Source: Alopecurus myosuroides
Lineage: Eukaryota; Streptophyta; Magnoliopsida; Poales; Poaceae
Assembly (NCBI GenBank): GCA_028641055.1
Contig: CM054062.1
Location: forward strand, 23,382,536-23,446,535
Reading direction: 5' to 3'
DNA length: 64,000 bases
Under the pieces are notes generated by a model. It was not told the DNA's origin and ran no database searches. It worked only from the letters and a program-made list of their open reading frames with translations. Positions 22,516-33,403 of this stretch are shown here, one piece after another. Position 1 is the first letter of the stretch. Each line of letters begins with the position of its first letter. Both the position numbers and the translations under genes were made by a program.

Positions 22516-23264
22516 CCATAGGTCATGAGTGTTTTCTCTAGGACCAACCATATTAACAAAATTCTAAAGAATTGTTGCCACCGAACAAAATGCAGATGTA
22601 GAGAAAGTAACTTGCATACATCATCGTGCATGGTATTGAGCTTGGAGTCTGTCTTAAACTGCACACAATTGTGAGGTTAACAATATTCAATTTTTTACAC
22701 TTCACAATTCCGTTGATTTGATTTTCACAGTTAATCTAGTCTAAGCCTGCTAAATATTTAGTTTTTCTTTTCTCACAAACGACATAGTAGCAGCCTAAAC
22801 TTCAAGCCAGGTCAATTCTGAATAAAAATGTTGAAGAATACAAACTTGGAGAAAAATGTTGAAGAATACGTTCCAGTTCGGGTTTCTGTCAATTATGTAC
22901 AGCCTCAGGACCAAGCCATTGCAGATATGGGATAAAGAAGTTGTAGGTGGGCACATTAAAAGGCCTTAGGATGAAGATATCAATACTAACATGAAATTAT
23001 TGGAACAAATGTGCAATCAACCTACATCACTTGCCCAGCTGACCCTCCTGCCACTCTTGGAATTAAGCTTCCATTTCTTTCCCTTGTTGTGAAGAATCTT
23101 TAGAAATACTTCACATTTGAGGTCAAGTTTTGGATGACAAGAATGTACGCCGACGATTTCGAGCATCATACTTTCAGTCTATCACAACGGTGAAGCCATA
23201 TATCTGCACGATGCCGTTGAAGCTCGATGACGCTTGGAACAACATTCAGTTGAACCTCGCCGAC
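22516..23264. other. Helitron interior, non-coding
   Basis: Right-hand continuation of the Helitron after the LTR insertion. AAAATGTTGAAGAATAC occurs twice (about 22826 and 22854). No gene is seen. Confidence 0.5.
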
Positions 23265-23475
23265 CTAACGAATAGAGCCTACGGCACAAACTAAGTGGAG
23301 ACACTGCGGCTGTAGGTCCACGCAAGTTGCCGACTCCGCGGGGTCTACTTCTTCGACTGCCTCTACTCGGAGGAGGAGCTGCCGCCCGAGTTCAAGCTCT
23401 ACCTTCCGATCAAAAAATCGTAGAGCTCGGTCGGACCAAGCATGGAGAACACCAGGAGACATCGGCGTGGATCCG
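23265..23475 (+). pseudogene. Captured gene fragment in Helitron
   Basis: GC-rich patch in AT-rich surroundings. On the plus strand one frame reads [20 protein letters not shown] and then IKKS and a stop (about 23338-23421). It has exon-like codon composition but no start and no recognisable family. Probably a captured exon piece. Confidence 0.35.
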
Positions 23476-23732
23476 CACGACAGCTGCTAGCGCGTGTAGC
23501 TATGCGTAGTAAAGCATCAGAATCTTTTTGATTGTGTGCTGATTGTTTCCTGAATGAATGACGTGTGCTGCTCAAAAAAAGAGAACAACAAATTCCAGCA
23601 AGCAACGACACATCTCTGTACGATTCCTCGAGCACTCAGTAGGTAAAATTTAGCAAAAAAGATGTAGAAAAATTCGGCAAGAAAGAGGTAGAAAAATTTA
23701 GGGACTAGTAATAGCCTCACATCTATGTAAAT

Positions 23733-24164
23733 TCAGAGTACCGATTCTACCTCAAAACTCTCCCCGGGAATTTCTCTCCAATCCACGGGAAGAAAAAAAT
23801 GCATCAGCAACGCCTCTTCTTCCTCCGTCCAGGCCTGGCCAAAATTGTCAAATCCGTCCCCGGGACCTCCTCCATGCGCCAACCTGCAGAGCTCTGAATC
23901 AGCCTCGGTGTTACGGGGGAGTGAGGCAGGACGAATTTTGAGGTGATATCCAGGGACATCTATGTCCGACCAAATCTTGAGCAGCGGCAACGTCTTACCG
24001 CGCCCAGCGTCTAGGAACCACGGAGAAGCAGCGGGCGGGGAACTGGACGACTCGGAGGTGGACGGCGGCGGGATTTCGTGGTGTAGTCGGGGGGCGGGGG
24101 AATGGGAGGTAAGGGGCCACGGCCGGAGGCAAGTAATCAGGTCGCGCCGGGCTGCGGCAGCCAC
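23733..24164 (-). pseudogene. Captured gene fragment in Helitron, 143-codon ORF
   Basis: Open frame starting MAAAARRDL with a Pro/Ser-rich first half and a more globular second half (SPWFLDAGRGKTLPLLKIWSD, about residues 47-67, and later FFLPVDWREIPGES). The GC content and codon style are those of grass genes, unlike the surrounding Helitron. The GC-rich DNA extends to 24350 in other frames, suggesting a longer original gene now frame-broken. The family is not recognised. Position inside the Helitron suggests capture. Confidence 0.35.
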
Positions 24165-24525
24165 ATTTGATTCATGTTCAGGGAATACGGGGAGGATGGG
24201 ACGAAAGGGATTTTCTTTTTCGGGATACAGGAAAGCACGGAGGAAGCCCTTTTCGTCGGCTCGTCGGAGACTGCGACGGCGGCGGAGGTCCAGTCTGACG
24301 GCGAGCAGGACCTCAGCGGGGTCGAGCGATAGGAGCGGTCGGGAGTTTTAATTTTTTTCAGATGGGTGGTAGGAAGAAAAGCAAAAGGAGATAAAACACT
24401 GAACCGGTACGGGGCAGTTTTGATGTATTATGTGATTTGGTGGGAGGGCAAATCCGTAATATCCTGTTGGACAAAATTTTTGCCAGAAACCTTAATGCTT
24501 TTATTAGTAGGTATAGGTATATAGA

Positions 24526-25255
24526 TGACAAGGTCCATCTCCCTAACAAACTTGTTGTCTTTTTATATCATCATGTTTGTGCCGCCTAGATTTCGACACA
24601 GCGAACTCGTGTACGAATTACAAGCTATAAGGATTTACAAAAAAAAATAAACATTATGATAATATGAAAATCTAAGATTTCAAAGGGATTGATTCCGGAT
24701 GGCCACCTAGATTTAGTGGGATTTCCACGACGGATGCATGTTTCATGTCCTACCGGATTCATTCAACCATGTTGCGAGATGTAAACATCTTTTGTGCATA
24801 TATATTCTGCATTTGATGATTTGTATCCTCTCTAACTTGTTAGATTGAGGAGAGGGTACGTACATTGTGTGTTGATGTCCCCATAAGTTGTAATCTGCCA
24901 TAATTCCATGCATATATATGTATCCTCTCCTCAAACAACTAACATATCCTAACAAGATAGAGATCAAATGAGACCCATTAAAGAAAAAGGCAACAAATAA
25001 AGTGACGCAAAATAAATATAGGGGATCAAAACTCGACAGGAATAAGGGTTTTCCACCTCCCCTAAGAAACATGGCCTAGACATAAACATCATGTTTTATC
25101 TTCATGTCATCATGTTTACATCCCTCGGCTTCTGACACGGTGCATGTGCATGTAAAACTAAAAAATTATGCAAACTTAAGTGAAATCATAAATGTTATAA
25201 AATGATTAAACATAGAATTAAAAAGGGACGACACCAGCTGGCAGGCAACTAGATT
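24526..25255 (-). repeat. Degenerate copies of the pectate lyase 3' flank (rest of copy B, copy C)
   Basis: 24526-24740 continues copy B across the Helitron (ATCATGTTTG box, then GGCCACCTAGATTTAGTGGG). 25050-25255 repeats the same order (CATCATGTTTACATCCCTCGGC, then AACTAGATTTATGA) and leads straight into the dead exon. 24740-24960 has no recognised content. Confidence 0.6.
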
Positions 25256-25550
25256 TATGATCTCGACTTGGGCTTGATTAGGTCCTTCTTGTCAAACTTA
25301 CTCTTGTTGGCGTTCACATTGTCCGTGAAGATGGAAACATTTATCGGTGCGTACGCCTGATAGTGACTCACTTAGTAATTCCACTTCACCTCTGTCATGC
25401 CTAGCTTATTGGTGATTTGCTTCATCACGAGGTTCATAGGTTTAATGTAGCCATTGTCCTAGTTGATGTTCGCCAGGTTCTTGTTGTCGTTGATGCCATA
25501 CATGAGCCAGTAGGTGTACTCATTGTTCACCAAGTCGAAAGAAAGCAACG
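25256..25550 (-). pseudogene. Pectate lyase pseudogene, second exon only
   Basis: The minus-strand translation parallels exon 2 of the intact gene at 41631-41991: FDLVNNEYTYWLMYGINDNKN against [21 protein letters not shown], and later KFDKKDLIKPKSRS against KFDKRDLVKPKAGS. It has in-frame stops after LANIN (TAG) and after KWNY (TAA), and no exon 1 can be found upstream. It is a relic of tandem duplication of the locus, without product. Confidence 0.85.
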
Positions 25551-26534
25551 GAAGGCAATATTTCCCTTGTGATCTAGGTTTATCTTGGATGTATACCCAA
25601 GAGACAATAAAATACATTTGTTCCATGATTAATGTATTATGTTTTTCTGCTATAACTACTATAGACACTTAATATAAGATTCGGAGCAAAATCCATACGC
25701 ACGTGTAGAAACATAAACACGCCATTATAGCCCTTTGTCATGTCCCATATACAAACTCGTTAATATTATATGACCATATTTTCCTGGTCATGGATATTTG
25801 TTATGTCAATACTAATGGGAACACATTGTTGTTTCAACATTGTGCCTTGGTAGACCTAAGTAGTTGAGGTACTACGAGATCTTATTTTAACATTTCTACA
25901 AATAGTATCATCACATTATGATTAATTTTCCTTTGACCATGAGAATATATGGTGGTGCTTTCTGGAAGTTTGATTTTGTCTAGTCAAGTATCACACCGTA
26001 AACTGGTTAATCAAAACGGCTATTACTAGGTAATATCAAAGGTGTGCATTTCATCGTGATAGTTCAAGACTGGTAATTAATCCTCTAGACAATAGAGAGA
26101 TACATTCGGGATCCACTGAGTGTGATAGTATCCATTAACAAGTCTGCGTAGACAAACACATGATGTAAGTCATGGGGATATTATAACATGGTATGTGTAA
26201 AGGAATTATACCGGACATCAAGGATAATGTGACATGGTGATTAAAGAGTCTAATTATGGTCATGCAATTTATCTTGCCTCGAGGTATGGATTGGTATCAT
26301 GAAGTGATGGGAACATACTTGATAATGAACATATTCAACAGAGTTGTTAAATATAACTTGTAAGAGTCAATATGGACGTACATGGTCCCGATGTTGATTA
26401 TTGATTGCGAAATAAGTTTTTTGATCATGTCTAGCCCGTAGGGGTTACACACTTAAGGTGTGAAAGTCAGTTGTTCACATTTGAATGGTTCGGAGAAGAG
26501 AGAGAGTATCATCGGAAAGGTGTTTCCACGTGAT

Positions 26535-26536
<2 letters not shown>
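25551..26536. other. Intergenic, no feature recognised
   Basis: AT-rich DNA with only short open frames. It could be old retroelement sequence, but no terminus or domain is recognised. Confidence 0.4.

Positions 26537-26591
<55 letters not shown>
26537..26591. repeat. (AT)n(GT)n microsatellite
   Basis: About 18 AT units followed by about 9 GT units, uninterrupted. A likely polymorphic marker. Confidence 0.97.
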
Positions 26592-27051
26592 GACGCGGAT
26601 TTGCTATCATGGGTGCTAGGTGTGCATATCCTGAGAACCGTCGGATATAGAGAGTATCCAATCTGATTGCTTTTGGATGTATCCTATAGTGTTCCTTGAG
26701 TTTGACGGTGTCATGTCCATCCGTTACATGCATGCCATGCTGGTTAGTTTGAAAAACTCCTCACAACGAGTGTGTCAGTCTATGCTCCGCGCAGTGTTGA
26801 CAAAAACATTTTCTTTTTGAATCTTTTGGGATAGTGCGTAGTTGTTTTGCCTCGAGCTAGAAACAACAAAAGGGTAGTTTTCTTTTTATTATCCAAGCTA
26901 ATAGCAGTAGCCGTGTCATTTTTCTTCCGTCGGCATATTACTAATGTCGTTTTTGGTTTTCCCATGCATATTACTAATGTCATTTTTCTTCTGTGTCAAA
27001 AGTGCCTTCCGTCCGTCCGAGTGCTGAAATCTTCAGCGAGCTTGCCCATGC

Positions 27052-27222
27052 TGCATCCAATCCAGCACTTAATTTTTTCCATCAAACGAGCACCATTATT
27101 TTTAGCTACGCATCCAATACAGCACTTACTTTTTCCATCAAACGAGCACAATTATTTTTTGCTATGCATCCAATTCTGCACTTACTGTTTTCCATCAAAC
27201 GAGCACCATTATTTTTTGCTAT
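27052..27222. repeat. Three tandem units of about 57 bp
   Basis: Units begin at 27052, 27110 and 27166, each with GCATCCAAT, CAGCACTTA-like and TTTCCATCAAACGAGCAC boxes. Unit lengths are 58, 56 and 57, so they do not encode a repeat in one frame. Confidence 0.85.
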
Positions 27223-27447
27223 TAGTATCTTGTGCGGCGCCAAGGACGTGCACGGGAAAACAACATGTGGCTGGGTTTAAAAAATCAGGATACGAGTAAA
27301 ATAAAGATAACATGGAAAAAAATGTTCAAAGCGGTGGACTAGGTTGCTTGATTACAGCGATATCGTTTTGGCGCCAAGAACCATAATGTGTTTGTTCTCC
27401 CGCCTTTTCCTTCTTATTTTTTTTCTTGTCATTTGGCTACCCATCAT

Positions 27448-27726
27448 GGGAAAAATCATCTGAGCCTCAATTCTCTACGGTAATGAGTTTCAATCTCTAC
27501 GATAATGCATGCACGGATGGCAGAGAATAAAAATGATGAGTGTGGTGTTTCACATACAGCTAGCTACAAAAAAATCAATGAGCCAGAGGGGTGTTGGTGA
27601 GGGAAAAATCATATGAGCCTCAATTCTCAGCTTCAATCTCTACGGTAATGCATGCACGGATGACAGAGAAGAAAAAGGACGAGGGTGGTGTTTCGCATAC
27701 AGCTACCTACAAAAAAATCAATGAGG
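27448..27726. repeat. Imperfect direct duplication, period about 153 bp
   Basis: GGGAAAAATCAT...GAGCCTCAATTCTC at 27448 and 27601, followed in both copies by GCATGCACGGATG and CATACAGCTA.CTACAAAAAA. The copies differ by small indels. Confidence 0.8.
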
Positions 27727-27888
27727 TTGTGCTCTCGGTGTAACGCCGTGAGCTTCTGTCGTTAGGAAAATGTTGAGTCCGTTGGAAAAAATGTGCTCTC
27801 GCTATGCTCTCTATACAGCATCTAATGGCCAGATGTGCATGCAGAGCTACCACCCATGGTAGCCAGCTATTTTGCATATATATATATA

Positions 27889-28247
27889 GGGAAAATGGTT
27901 TCTACTCCCGGGTGTAGCTACACTCACGTCTCATATACAGCCGTACGGAGGTATGTGTCATACTTTTTGGTCTGAGTATGTTCACATACTATATCTGAGA
28001 TACTCTAAAACAAATTTCGTGAAAATTATAAAATTGAGCATGTAGTTTACACTATATATTTAAAATACCGTATATATGTTCGTATAAAAGGAGTATGTAG
28101 AAATGTTACACATACTACATAAAAATTAGTATATATACTGCTGAAATAGTAATATATACTACATACTCTCCGGTATGATAGATACTACATACATCATACT
28201 AAACACATGTGGGTGTAGCTACACCCGGGAGTAGTCTGAATTTGTCC
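27889..28247. mobile_element. Palindromic-ended MITE (Mutator-like)
   Basis: CTACTCCCGGGTGTAGCTAC at 27902 and its near-perfect inverse at 28209-28234 (24 of 26 bases), with less conserved outer ends. Both sides abut TATATATATA, consistent with a 9-10 bp AT-only target duplication as in Mutator-type MITEs. The interior is AT-rich and non-coding. Confidence 0.65.
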
Positions 28248-28499
28248 TATATATATATATATATCAGAGAGAATTTATAAAAAGGACACTAAATGTCCCG
28301 CAACAGTTTTTGGAATTTATTCAGGAGTTTTTTGAGAGAGAACATTGTTTTACACGCTTTTTAGATGATATATAGGCGGGCATGAGATGCCATGGTATGT
28401 TAGAAAGTGTTATAACATCATTGGATAGAGTCGATGATTTTATCTTAAGGGTATACAGGGTTCTGAAAGAGTTTTAGAGAAAATATAATAGGAGTGAGT

Positions 28500-29540
28500 G
28501 CCAGAGGGAGGGGCACACCCCCTAGGGTAGCACCCCAGATGCTGGGGTGCGGCTACATGAGGCGTATGGACACATGGTGAGGCGCATCACGTCCCCAACA
28601 CTTTCTTATTTGATTTTGGGAATAAACATAAAAAACAAAAATAGAGAAAGGCAAAAAAGACAGGTTTCCGGTGGGATTGGGATGGACTCTCTAGTTCAAT
28701 CCAAATTAAACTTGGGGTCTTGGTGAGACCAGGTTTGGGGCTTCCCAAGCCCGACCTAACACCTATGGGAGGTGCCACCTGCTCTCCACTATATATATAC
28801 CCCCAACCCCTCAAAGGATGACACATCAGATTGGCCTTTGTACCTTCTCTCTCTTGTTGAATTAGAGCCTCTAATTGAGTTAGAGCTTCTACTAGAATTA
28901 GATCTTCTTCTAATTTGGTTTTTGAGGTGTCCTCTCTATTGTGTCGCGTGCAGAAAATTAAAGTTTTTTGTCTTATACAACACACATGATCTACTATTAA
29001 GGTAAAGACGAGGATAGATATGATCATTACTTACACGAAGGGCGGAACGAGTGTCGATAACGATGTCGGTGATGCCTGGTGAAGAGTCCCGAAGCTAAGC
29101 CTAGCGGTGGGACTCTTGTCTTCTCCCCGTATCCAGCCTTCCGAGTCCAGCGGAGTGAGGGTCTCACTTGTTACCCCTCTGAGAGTTCGCACACATATGT
29201 CCGTCAAAATCCTGCAGCGCTTCGCCGTCCATATCTAGGAACCACAGGTGCATACTGAGGTGGATATATCCCAACATAAGAGGTAGAGAGAGATTAGAGC
29301 TAGATTTAATCGTTAGAGGATACCTCAAAACCCAATTAGAAGATGCTTTAATTCAATTAGAGGGGCTATAATTAGAAGTTCTAATTAGACCCTCTAATTC
29401 AACTAGAAAGAGAGATAGCCTCAAGGCCAATTGAAGTGATTTCTCTCAATGCCTTAGGGTTCTTTTTATAGTTGGAGGGGGAGACTTGCCTTGGGGGGGG
29501 GAGGAATCCCTCCCCCAATCCGCACCCACCAAGGAGGTGG
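28500..29540. repeat. Two inverted LTR-like remnants
   Basis: 28840-28935 (CTCTCTCTTGTTGAATTAGAGCC onward) and the reverse complement of 29310-29420 share the phrases TTGAATTAGAG, CTTCTAATT and GGTTTTTGAGGT/GGGTTTTGAGGTA. They are related sequences in opposite orientation, possibly LTR or leader pieces of two retroelement insertions. A short hairpin GCACCCCAGATGCTGGGGTGC spans 28532-28552. No coding region is seen. Confidence 0.45.
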
Positions 29541-30281
29541 CCGCTCTAGGGATCGTTCCCAAATGTCGTTAGCCTAGAAATACATGATCCTTTATAACAT
29601 AGCTCAACGAACACAAGTTTTATTTGCTAGTGCTTTCGCAAATGGAGTTTCTAGCATCACCTTTCGTAGGGCATTAACATGGAATAAGTGGGAGAAGTAG
29701 TTAGTGCTTACACACCCTTGATGTATATACACTTTACAAATGACAATATACTTTTCTCTCCGAGTTAACATCCTTGAAGAAGTTTACGGTGAAGTCTATG
29801 TACCTAGATTTAATGAATGGAAATACAATATATTTAAGAAAATATATTTGAAAGATAAAGGTACCAAAATCAACATTTTAATGTGGTTATCACATAAGAA
29901 GGTTCTTCTTACAAACGATACTTTGTCAAAAATAAATTGGCATGGGAGTAAAAGGCGTTGTTTTCGCAATAAAGAGGAATCAATTCAACATCTTTTTTTG
30001 AGTGCCCATTTGCAATGGTTATTTGGAGAATTGTGCATATGTCTTTCAATTTAACACCTCCAGCAGATGTATCAAACTTGTTTGGCAGTTGGCTAAGGGG
30101 GATTCCTAAACATGATAAAGTCAATTCGAGTGGGAGTTTGTGCCATTATCTGGACAATTTGCAACATGCATAATGAATTTATTTTTAACAATTCGAACAA
30201 ACCATATTTTTTGCAAGTTATCCCAATGACTATCCATTGGATTCGTACGTGGTCATATCTCCAACCAGTGGAGGAACCACA

Positions 30282-31551
30282 CACTAGTAGGAAATGCCTT
30301 ATAGACACCACGTAACCACCGGCGAAGCTAAATACATGTTGGCCAGTGCTATTATCGCTGGCGAAGCAAATTTTACGTTGGCCAGTGCTACCCAGCTTAT
30401 CGCTGGCGAACAACTCATTTTGTTCGCCAGCGGTAAGTTTGGGCCGGATGGCGCGCGCGCAAGCCAGTACCGCTGGCGAACAAGATTATTTATGCGACAG
30501 CGGTACTCGTCTTATCACTGACGAACTTGTATTTTTGTGCGCCGGCGATGTGGATTGATACGTAGCGCCGGGCATCCTATTTTTTGTTCGCCAGCAGCAT
30601 TTTACACACTCCCGCAAGGCTGGCCGCTGCTCCCTCTCTCTCCCATATCTTGTAGTCCTATTACTAAATTCCCGGCCTATCTCCCTTATCTCCTTATCCA
30701 CCACACACCAGATACCTCACGCGTACGGCAGCGCCAAGGATGAGGATTGACCAGCGCCAAGGGTGAAGCTAGCGCCAAGGAGGTGCGAGGACATCAGCGC
30801 GGGCACATACGCTGTTCGCGACCCTGCTCGTCTCCGCGGCGCTCTGGGCGTTGTGCGCGTTGTGGTCGGGGTGGCCGCCGCGGCGCTCGAGATCGTGGCG
30901 GCCATGAACCCACACGACCTGGGGGCGCACCTCGCCGGCGCAGCTCGGCCTCGTCGAGTTCCTCGTGCCCGCACTCAATACGGCCGGGCGCGTCCTCGCC
31001 GTCTCGACGACGCGTGCGAGACCGCACGTGAACAGAGAGAGCGGCGCGCGGCGAACTCGCTGTTGTGGCTGCTGGGCTCCGTGCTCAACTCGTGACAGGC
31101 GTACAGGTCCCCGTCCTCCTCGGCAGCCTCCTCTTCCTCATCGCCGCCGTCCTCAACCGCCACTGTGCCGGCGAGCCATTCGAGAGGTGGACGATGTGCC
31201 TGTGCGGGAGGGTCCTTCGGATTCCTCGTCGCGGCGATGCCGTCAGCAGTTTATGTGCGGCATCAATCGTGGGCGTAGCGGCAGAACGGGCCTGTGACCG
31301 GCGGCGCTGGTCGGCTGCTTCCGAAACGAGCGGTCAAACGGTTTCGTCGTCTGATTCTTTTTTTTAAATATGCAAATAATAGCACTGGCGAACTAATCGT
31401 TTTGTTCGCCAGCGGTGAGCTGCCTTACCGCTGAGCAACATGTGTTCGCCAGCGGTAACATGTTACCACTGGCGTAGTAGCGCTGGGCAACAAGTGTTCG
31501 CCAGCGGTAGTCTAATTATGTTCGTCACTAGTAGCCTATTTCCTACTAGTG
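30282..31551. mobile_element. Non-autonomous CACTA transposon
   Basis: Ends CACTAGTAGGAAAT at 30282 and inverted ATTTCCTACTAGTG ending at 31551. Subterminal arrays of CGCTGGCGAA and its inverse TTCGCCAGCG occur at 30355-30600 and 31380-31510. The left target duplication is ACA (30279-30281). The right ACA is reconstituted when the adjacent Harbinger element is removed (A31552 plus CA at 33406-33407). The last 26 bases form a CACTAGTAG...CTACTAGTG palindrome. It has no transposase; the GC-rich interior carries a gene fragment. Confidence 0.88.
30735..31350 (+). pseudogene. Gene fragment captured by the CACTA element
   Basis: GC-rich, gene-like DNA with hydrophobic stretches broken across frames: TLFATLLVSAALWALCALWS, GLVEFLVPALNTAGRVLAV, then SLLWLLGSVLNS and LVTGVQVPVLLGSLLFLIAA. 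Several membrane-helix-like segments suggest a captured multi-pass membrane protein gene with internal frame breaks. The parent gene is not recognised. There is no usable start-to-stop frame. Confidence 0.5.
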
Positions 31552-31552
31552 A

Positions 31553-33403
31553 GGGCATCTCCAGCCGTCCCCCCCAGAGCCCCCCCAGGGGGCTTTTTTC
31601 GCGGCGGAAACGGTGAATAGCGCCGGTTCTTCACCACTCGGACCCCCCAGAGGCCCAAATAGCGCCGTTTCGGCGCTAAATAGCGCCGCGGCACCCAGGC
31701 CAAACCCAGCCCGCTGGGTTCGGCCTGGGGGGGCGAAACTGCGCGGCCGCGCGCGTGGGCCAGCTCGGTCAGCGACGCGACGAGAAAGCGCGGGAACAGA
31801 ACCGCCCGTGATCGTCTTCTCGGCTTCCGCGCGGTCAAAGGCTGCCGCCGTTTATGACGTGGCGGCCGCCCAGTGCATGCGCCCCGCCCAAAGGCTGCCG
31901 GCGTAATGGCGTGGCGGGCGGCAGCGAGGGGACGCGTGCGCGCAGTAAATGCCCGGCCGCTCGCCGCGCTATAAACCCCCCCCCCCCCCGCCGCGCGGCG
32001 CGCCCCACCATTCTTCACACCGACGAGCTCTCTAGTCCCATCTTCCTCCCGACGCTCTCCTCCTCCCTTCTCTCCACGAAAATGTCGAACGGAGCTGCGG
32101 CGAACGGCTTCCCGCGCCACAACCTGCGCCGGAGCGAGGCGATGGCGCTGTACCGCGCGGGCTATCCTTGCCCGCCGGACATGCGCCTCCCTAGCTCCGC
32201 CGCGGGGGCGAGCCGCTGGGCCCTCAGCGCCGGCGGTGTCCCCGTCCCTCCCCTTCCCTCCTCCGACTCCGAGTTCCGCCGCGCCATCCGCGAGATGCGC
32301 GACGGCATGGAACACCCCCAGAACTACCCGCTCACCGGCGTGGACGAGTTCTGGTGGGGGCAGCTCGAGCGGCGCCGCGACCGGGAGCTCGACTCCGAGA
32401 ACGCCAACGGGCGTTTCAACGCCCACGGGCGGCAGCGCTGGTGGGGCGCCCCCAACAGGTCCCTGCAGGAGGTCCTCGACCATATCCGCGGCGGCAACCA
32501 GCCGCGCCTGGAGATGCCGCCGGAGCAGGCCCAGCCGTGGGTGGCACGGCGGACCGGCGTCTCTTCCTCCTCCGCGACGTCGAGCTCCTCCGCCGGCCAC
32601 TCCATCTCTACCCCCCACCCTTTCTAAACGCCGGCGCGCCCGCCCGCCGGCGCAGCGGCGGCGCGCTCCGCATCGGCGAGGCACGCTTCGAACGCGTGGT
32701 TCGCCCGAAGACGGAGAAGGGCGGCGACGACGACGAGGCCGAGTGGCCCGACCAAAAGGTCGCGGAGCAGCTGACGCTGGACACGCTGCAGCCGCTCGAC
32801 GTCGACACCGCCGCTCGGTGGAGCCTGCGGGACACCACCGAGGCGGAGCTCGATCTTCAGCGCCGCCTGCTGGCTGAAGCCGAGCAGCGCAAGGCGGCGC
32901 GCGAACGTGAGGCCGCAGCCAACGCGGCCCGCCTCCGCGTCCCTCCGCCGCCGCCGCAGAAGGAGAACGTATACATCGTCCTTGACGCGGACTCCGACGA
33001 CGAGGACGTGATCCAGCAAGCGCTCGAGGCGAGCAGGTGGGATTGCGGCGGCGGCGACGAGGGACAGGGGGGAGCAAGCGCCCCGGCGACGCCCCCAGCG
33101 ACGACGACGACGGCGGCGGCGACTACAGCCAGGCGATCGCCGCCAGCCTCGGCCTTAAGTAGTTTGTTTAGTTTAAATTTTTCGTTCTAGCTTTAAATTC
33201 GCGCCGAATATGTACGCAGTTTCCAAATTTCAATAAAATTCGACTAGTTTGCAATTACGTTTGTTTTGGGCCGATTCTTGGGCTCGGGACGCGACTGGGA
33301 AACGCGCCCCCCCAGGTTCCAAAATAGCGCCGTTTAGCGCCGCGGCGGCCCCAAAACGGCGGCGTTTTGGGCCCTGGGGGGGCGCAACGGCTGGAGATGC
33401 CCC
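31553..33403. mobile_element. Harbinger-like element inserted at the CACTA/host junction
   Basis: The left end GGGCATCTCCAGCCGT and the inverse ACGGCTGGAGATGCCC-type right end (ending 33403) form a terminal inverted repeat of about 15 bp. The target duplication is TGA on the left (31550-31552) and CGA on the right (33404-33406), one transition apart. Poly-C/poly-G stretches lie next to both ends. It contains a GC-rich gene (32091-33162) but no recognised transposase. Confidence 0.75.
32091..33162 (+). pseudogene. Element-borne gene of unknown function, two frameshifts
   Basis: ATG at 32091 in good context; the first frame gives 179 residues (MSNGAAANGFPRHNLRRSEA...), with a conserved-looking block DEFWWGQLERRRDRELDSEN and a basic/aromatic patch QRWWGAPNRS. 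It stops at 32627, but coding character continues one frame over from about 32625 (GEARFERVVRPKTEK, acidic DDDEAEW, then a coiled-coil-like ELDLQRRLLAEAEQRKAAR segment and VYIVLDADSDDEDVIQQALEAS). Near 33050-33080 it shifts again into a frame ending DYSQAIAASLGLK and a stop at 33160. A C-run near 32612-32617 is a plausible slippage site. I believe related ORFs are common in Triticeae genomes. Function unknown. Confidence 0.6.

Larger units (their letters stand above)
11164..24525 (-). mobile_element. Non-autonomous Helitron, split by an LTR retrotransposon
   Basis: Read on the minus strand the element starts TCTATATACCTATACC after a host A (24526) and ends with a GC-rich terminal segment and ...GTGCTAG followed by host T (11163). 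These are the 5' TC, 3' CTAG and A/T insertion rules of Helitrons; the 3' hairpin is degenerate. The best evidence is the reconstructed empty site: joining 11163 to 24526 gives DNA that aligns with the uninterrupted pectate lyase flank at 41345-41360 (minus strand CTTGTCA then AAAAGATAAC against CTTGTCACG then AAAGAGAATA). After removing the nested LTR element and one target duplication it is about 2.45 kb. It encodes no RepHel protein but carries gene scraps at 23.3 and 23.7-24.2 kb, typical of gene-capturing Helitrons. Confidence 0.75.

Noticed and set aside
22826..22875. Short duplicated AAAATGTTGAAGAATAC as target duplication
   Set aside because: Only 28 bases apart with nothing element-like between; a small local duplication.
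27052..27726. CRISPR-like direct repeats
   Set aside because: Two or three adjacent duplicated units without regular short spacers, in a plant genome; ordinary tandem duplication.
31526..31551. CACTAGTAG...CTACTAGTG as a separate mini-CACTA
   Set aside because: Only 26 bp; better read as the palindromic right terminus of the 30282-31551 element.
31536..33077. 513-codon minus-strand ORF
   Set aside because: Arg/Gly/Ala-rich antisense frame spanning the Harbinger terminus and the element gene; it has no start context or domain.
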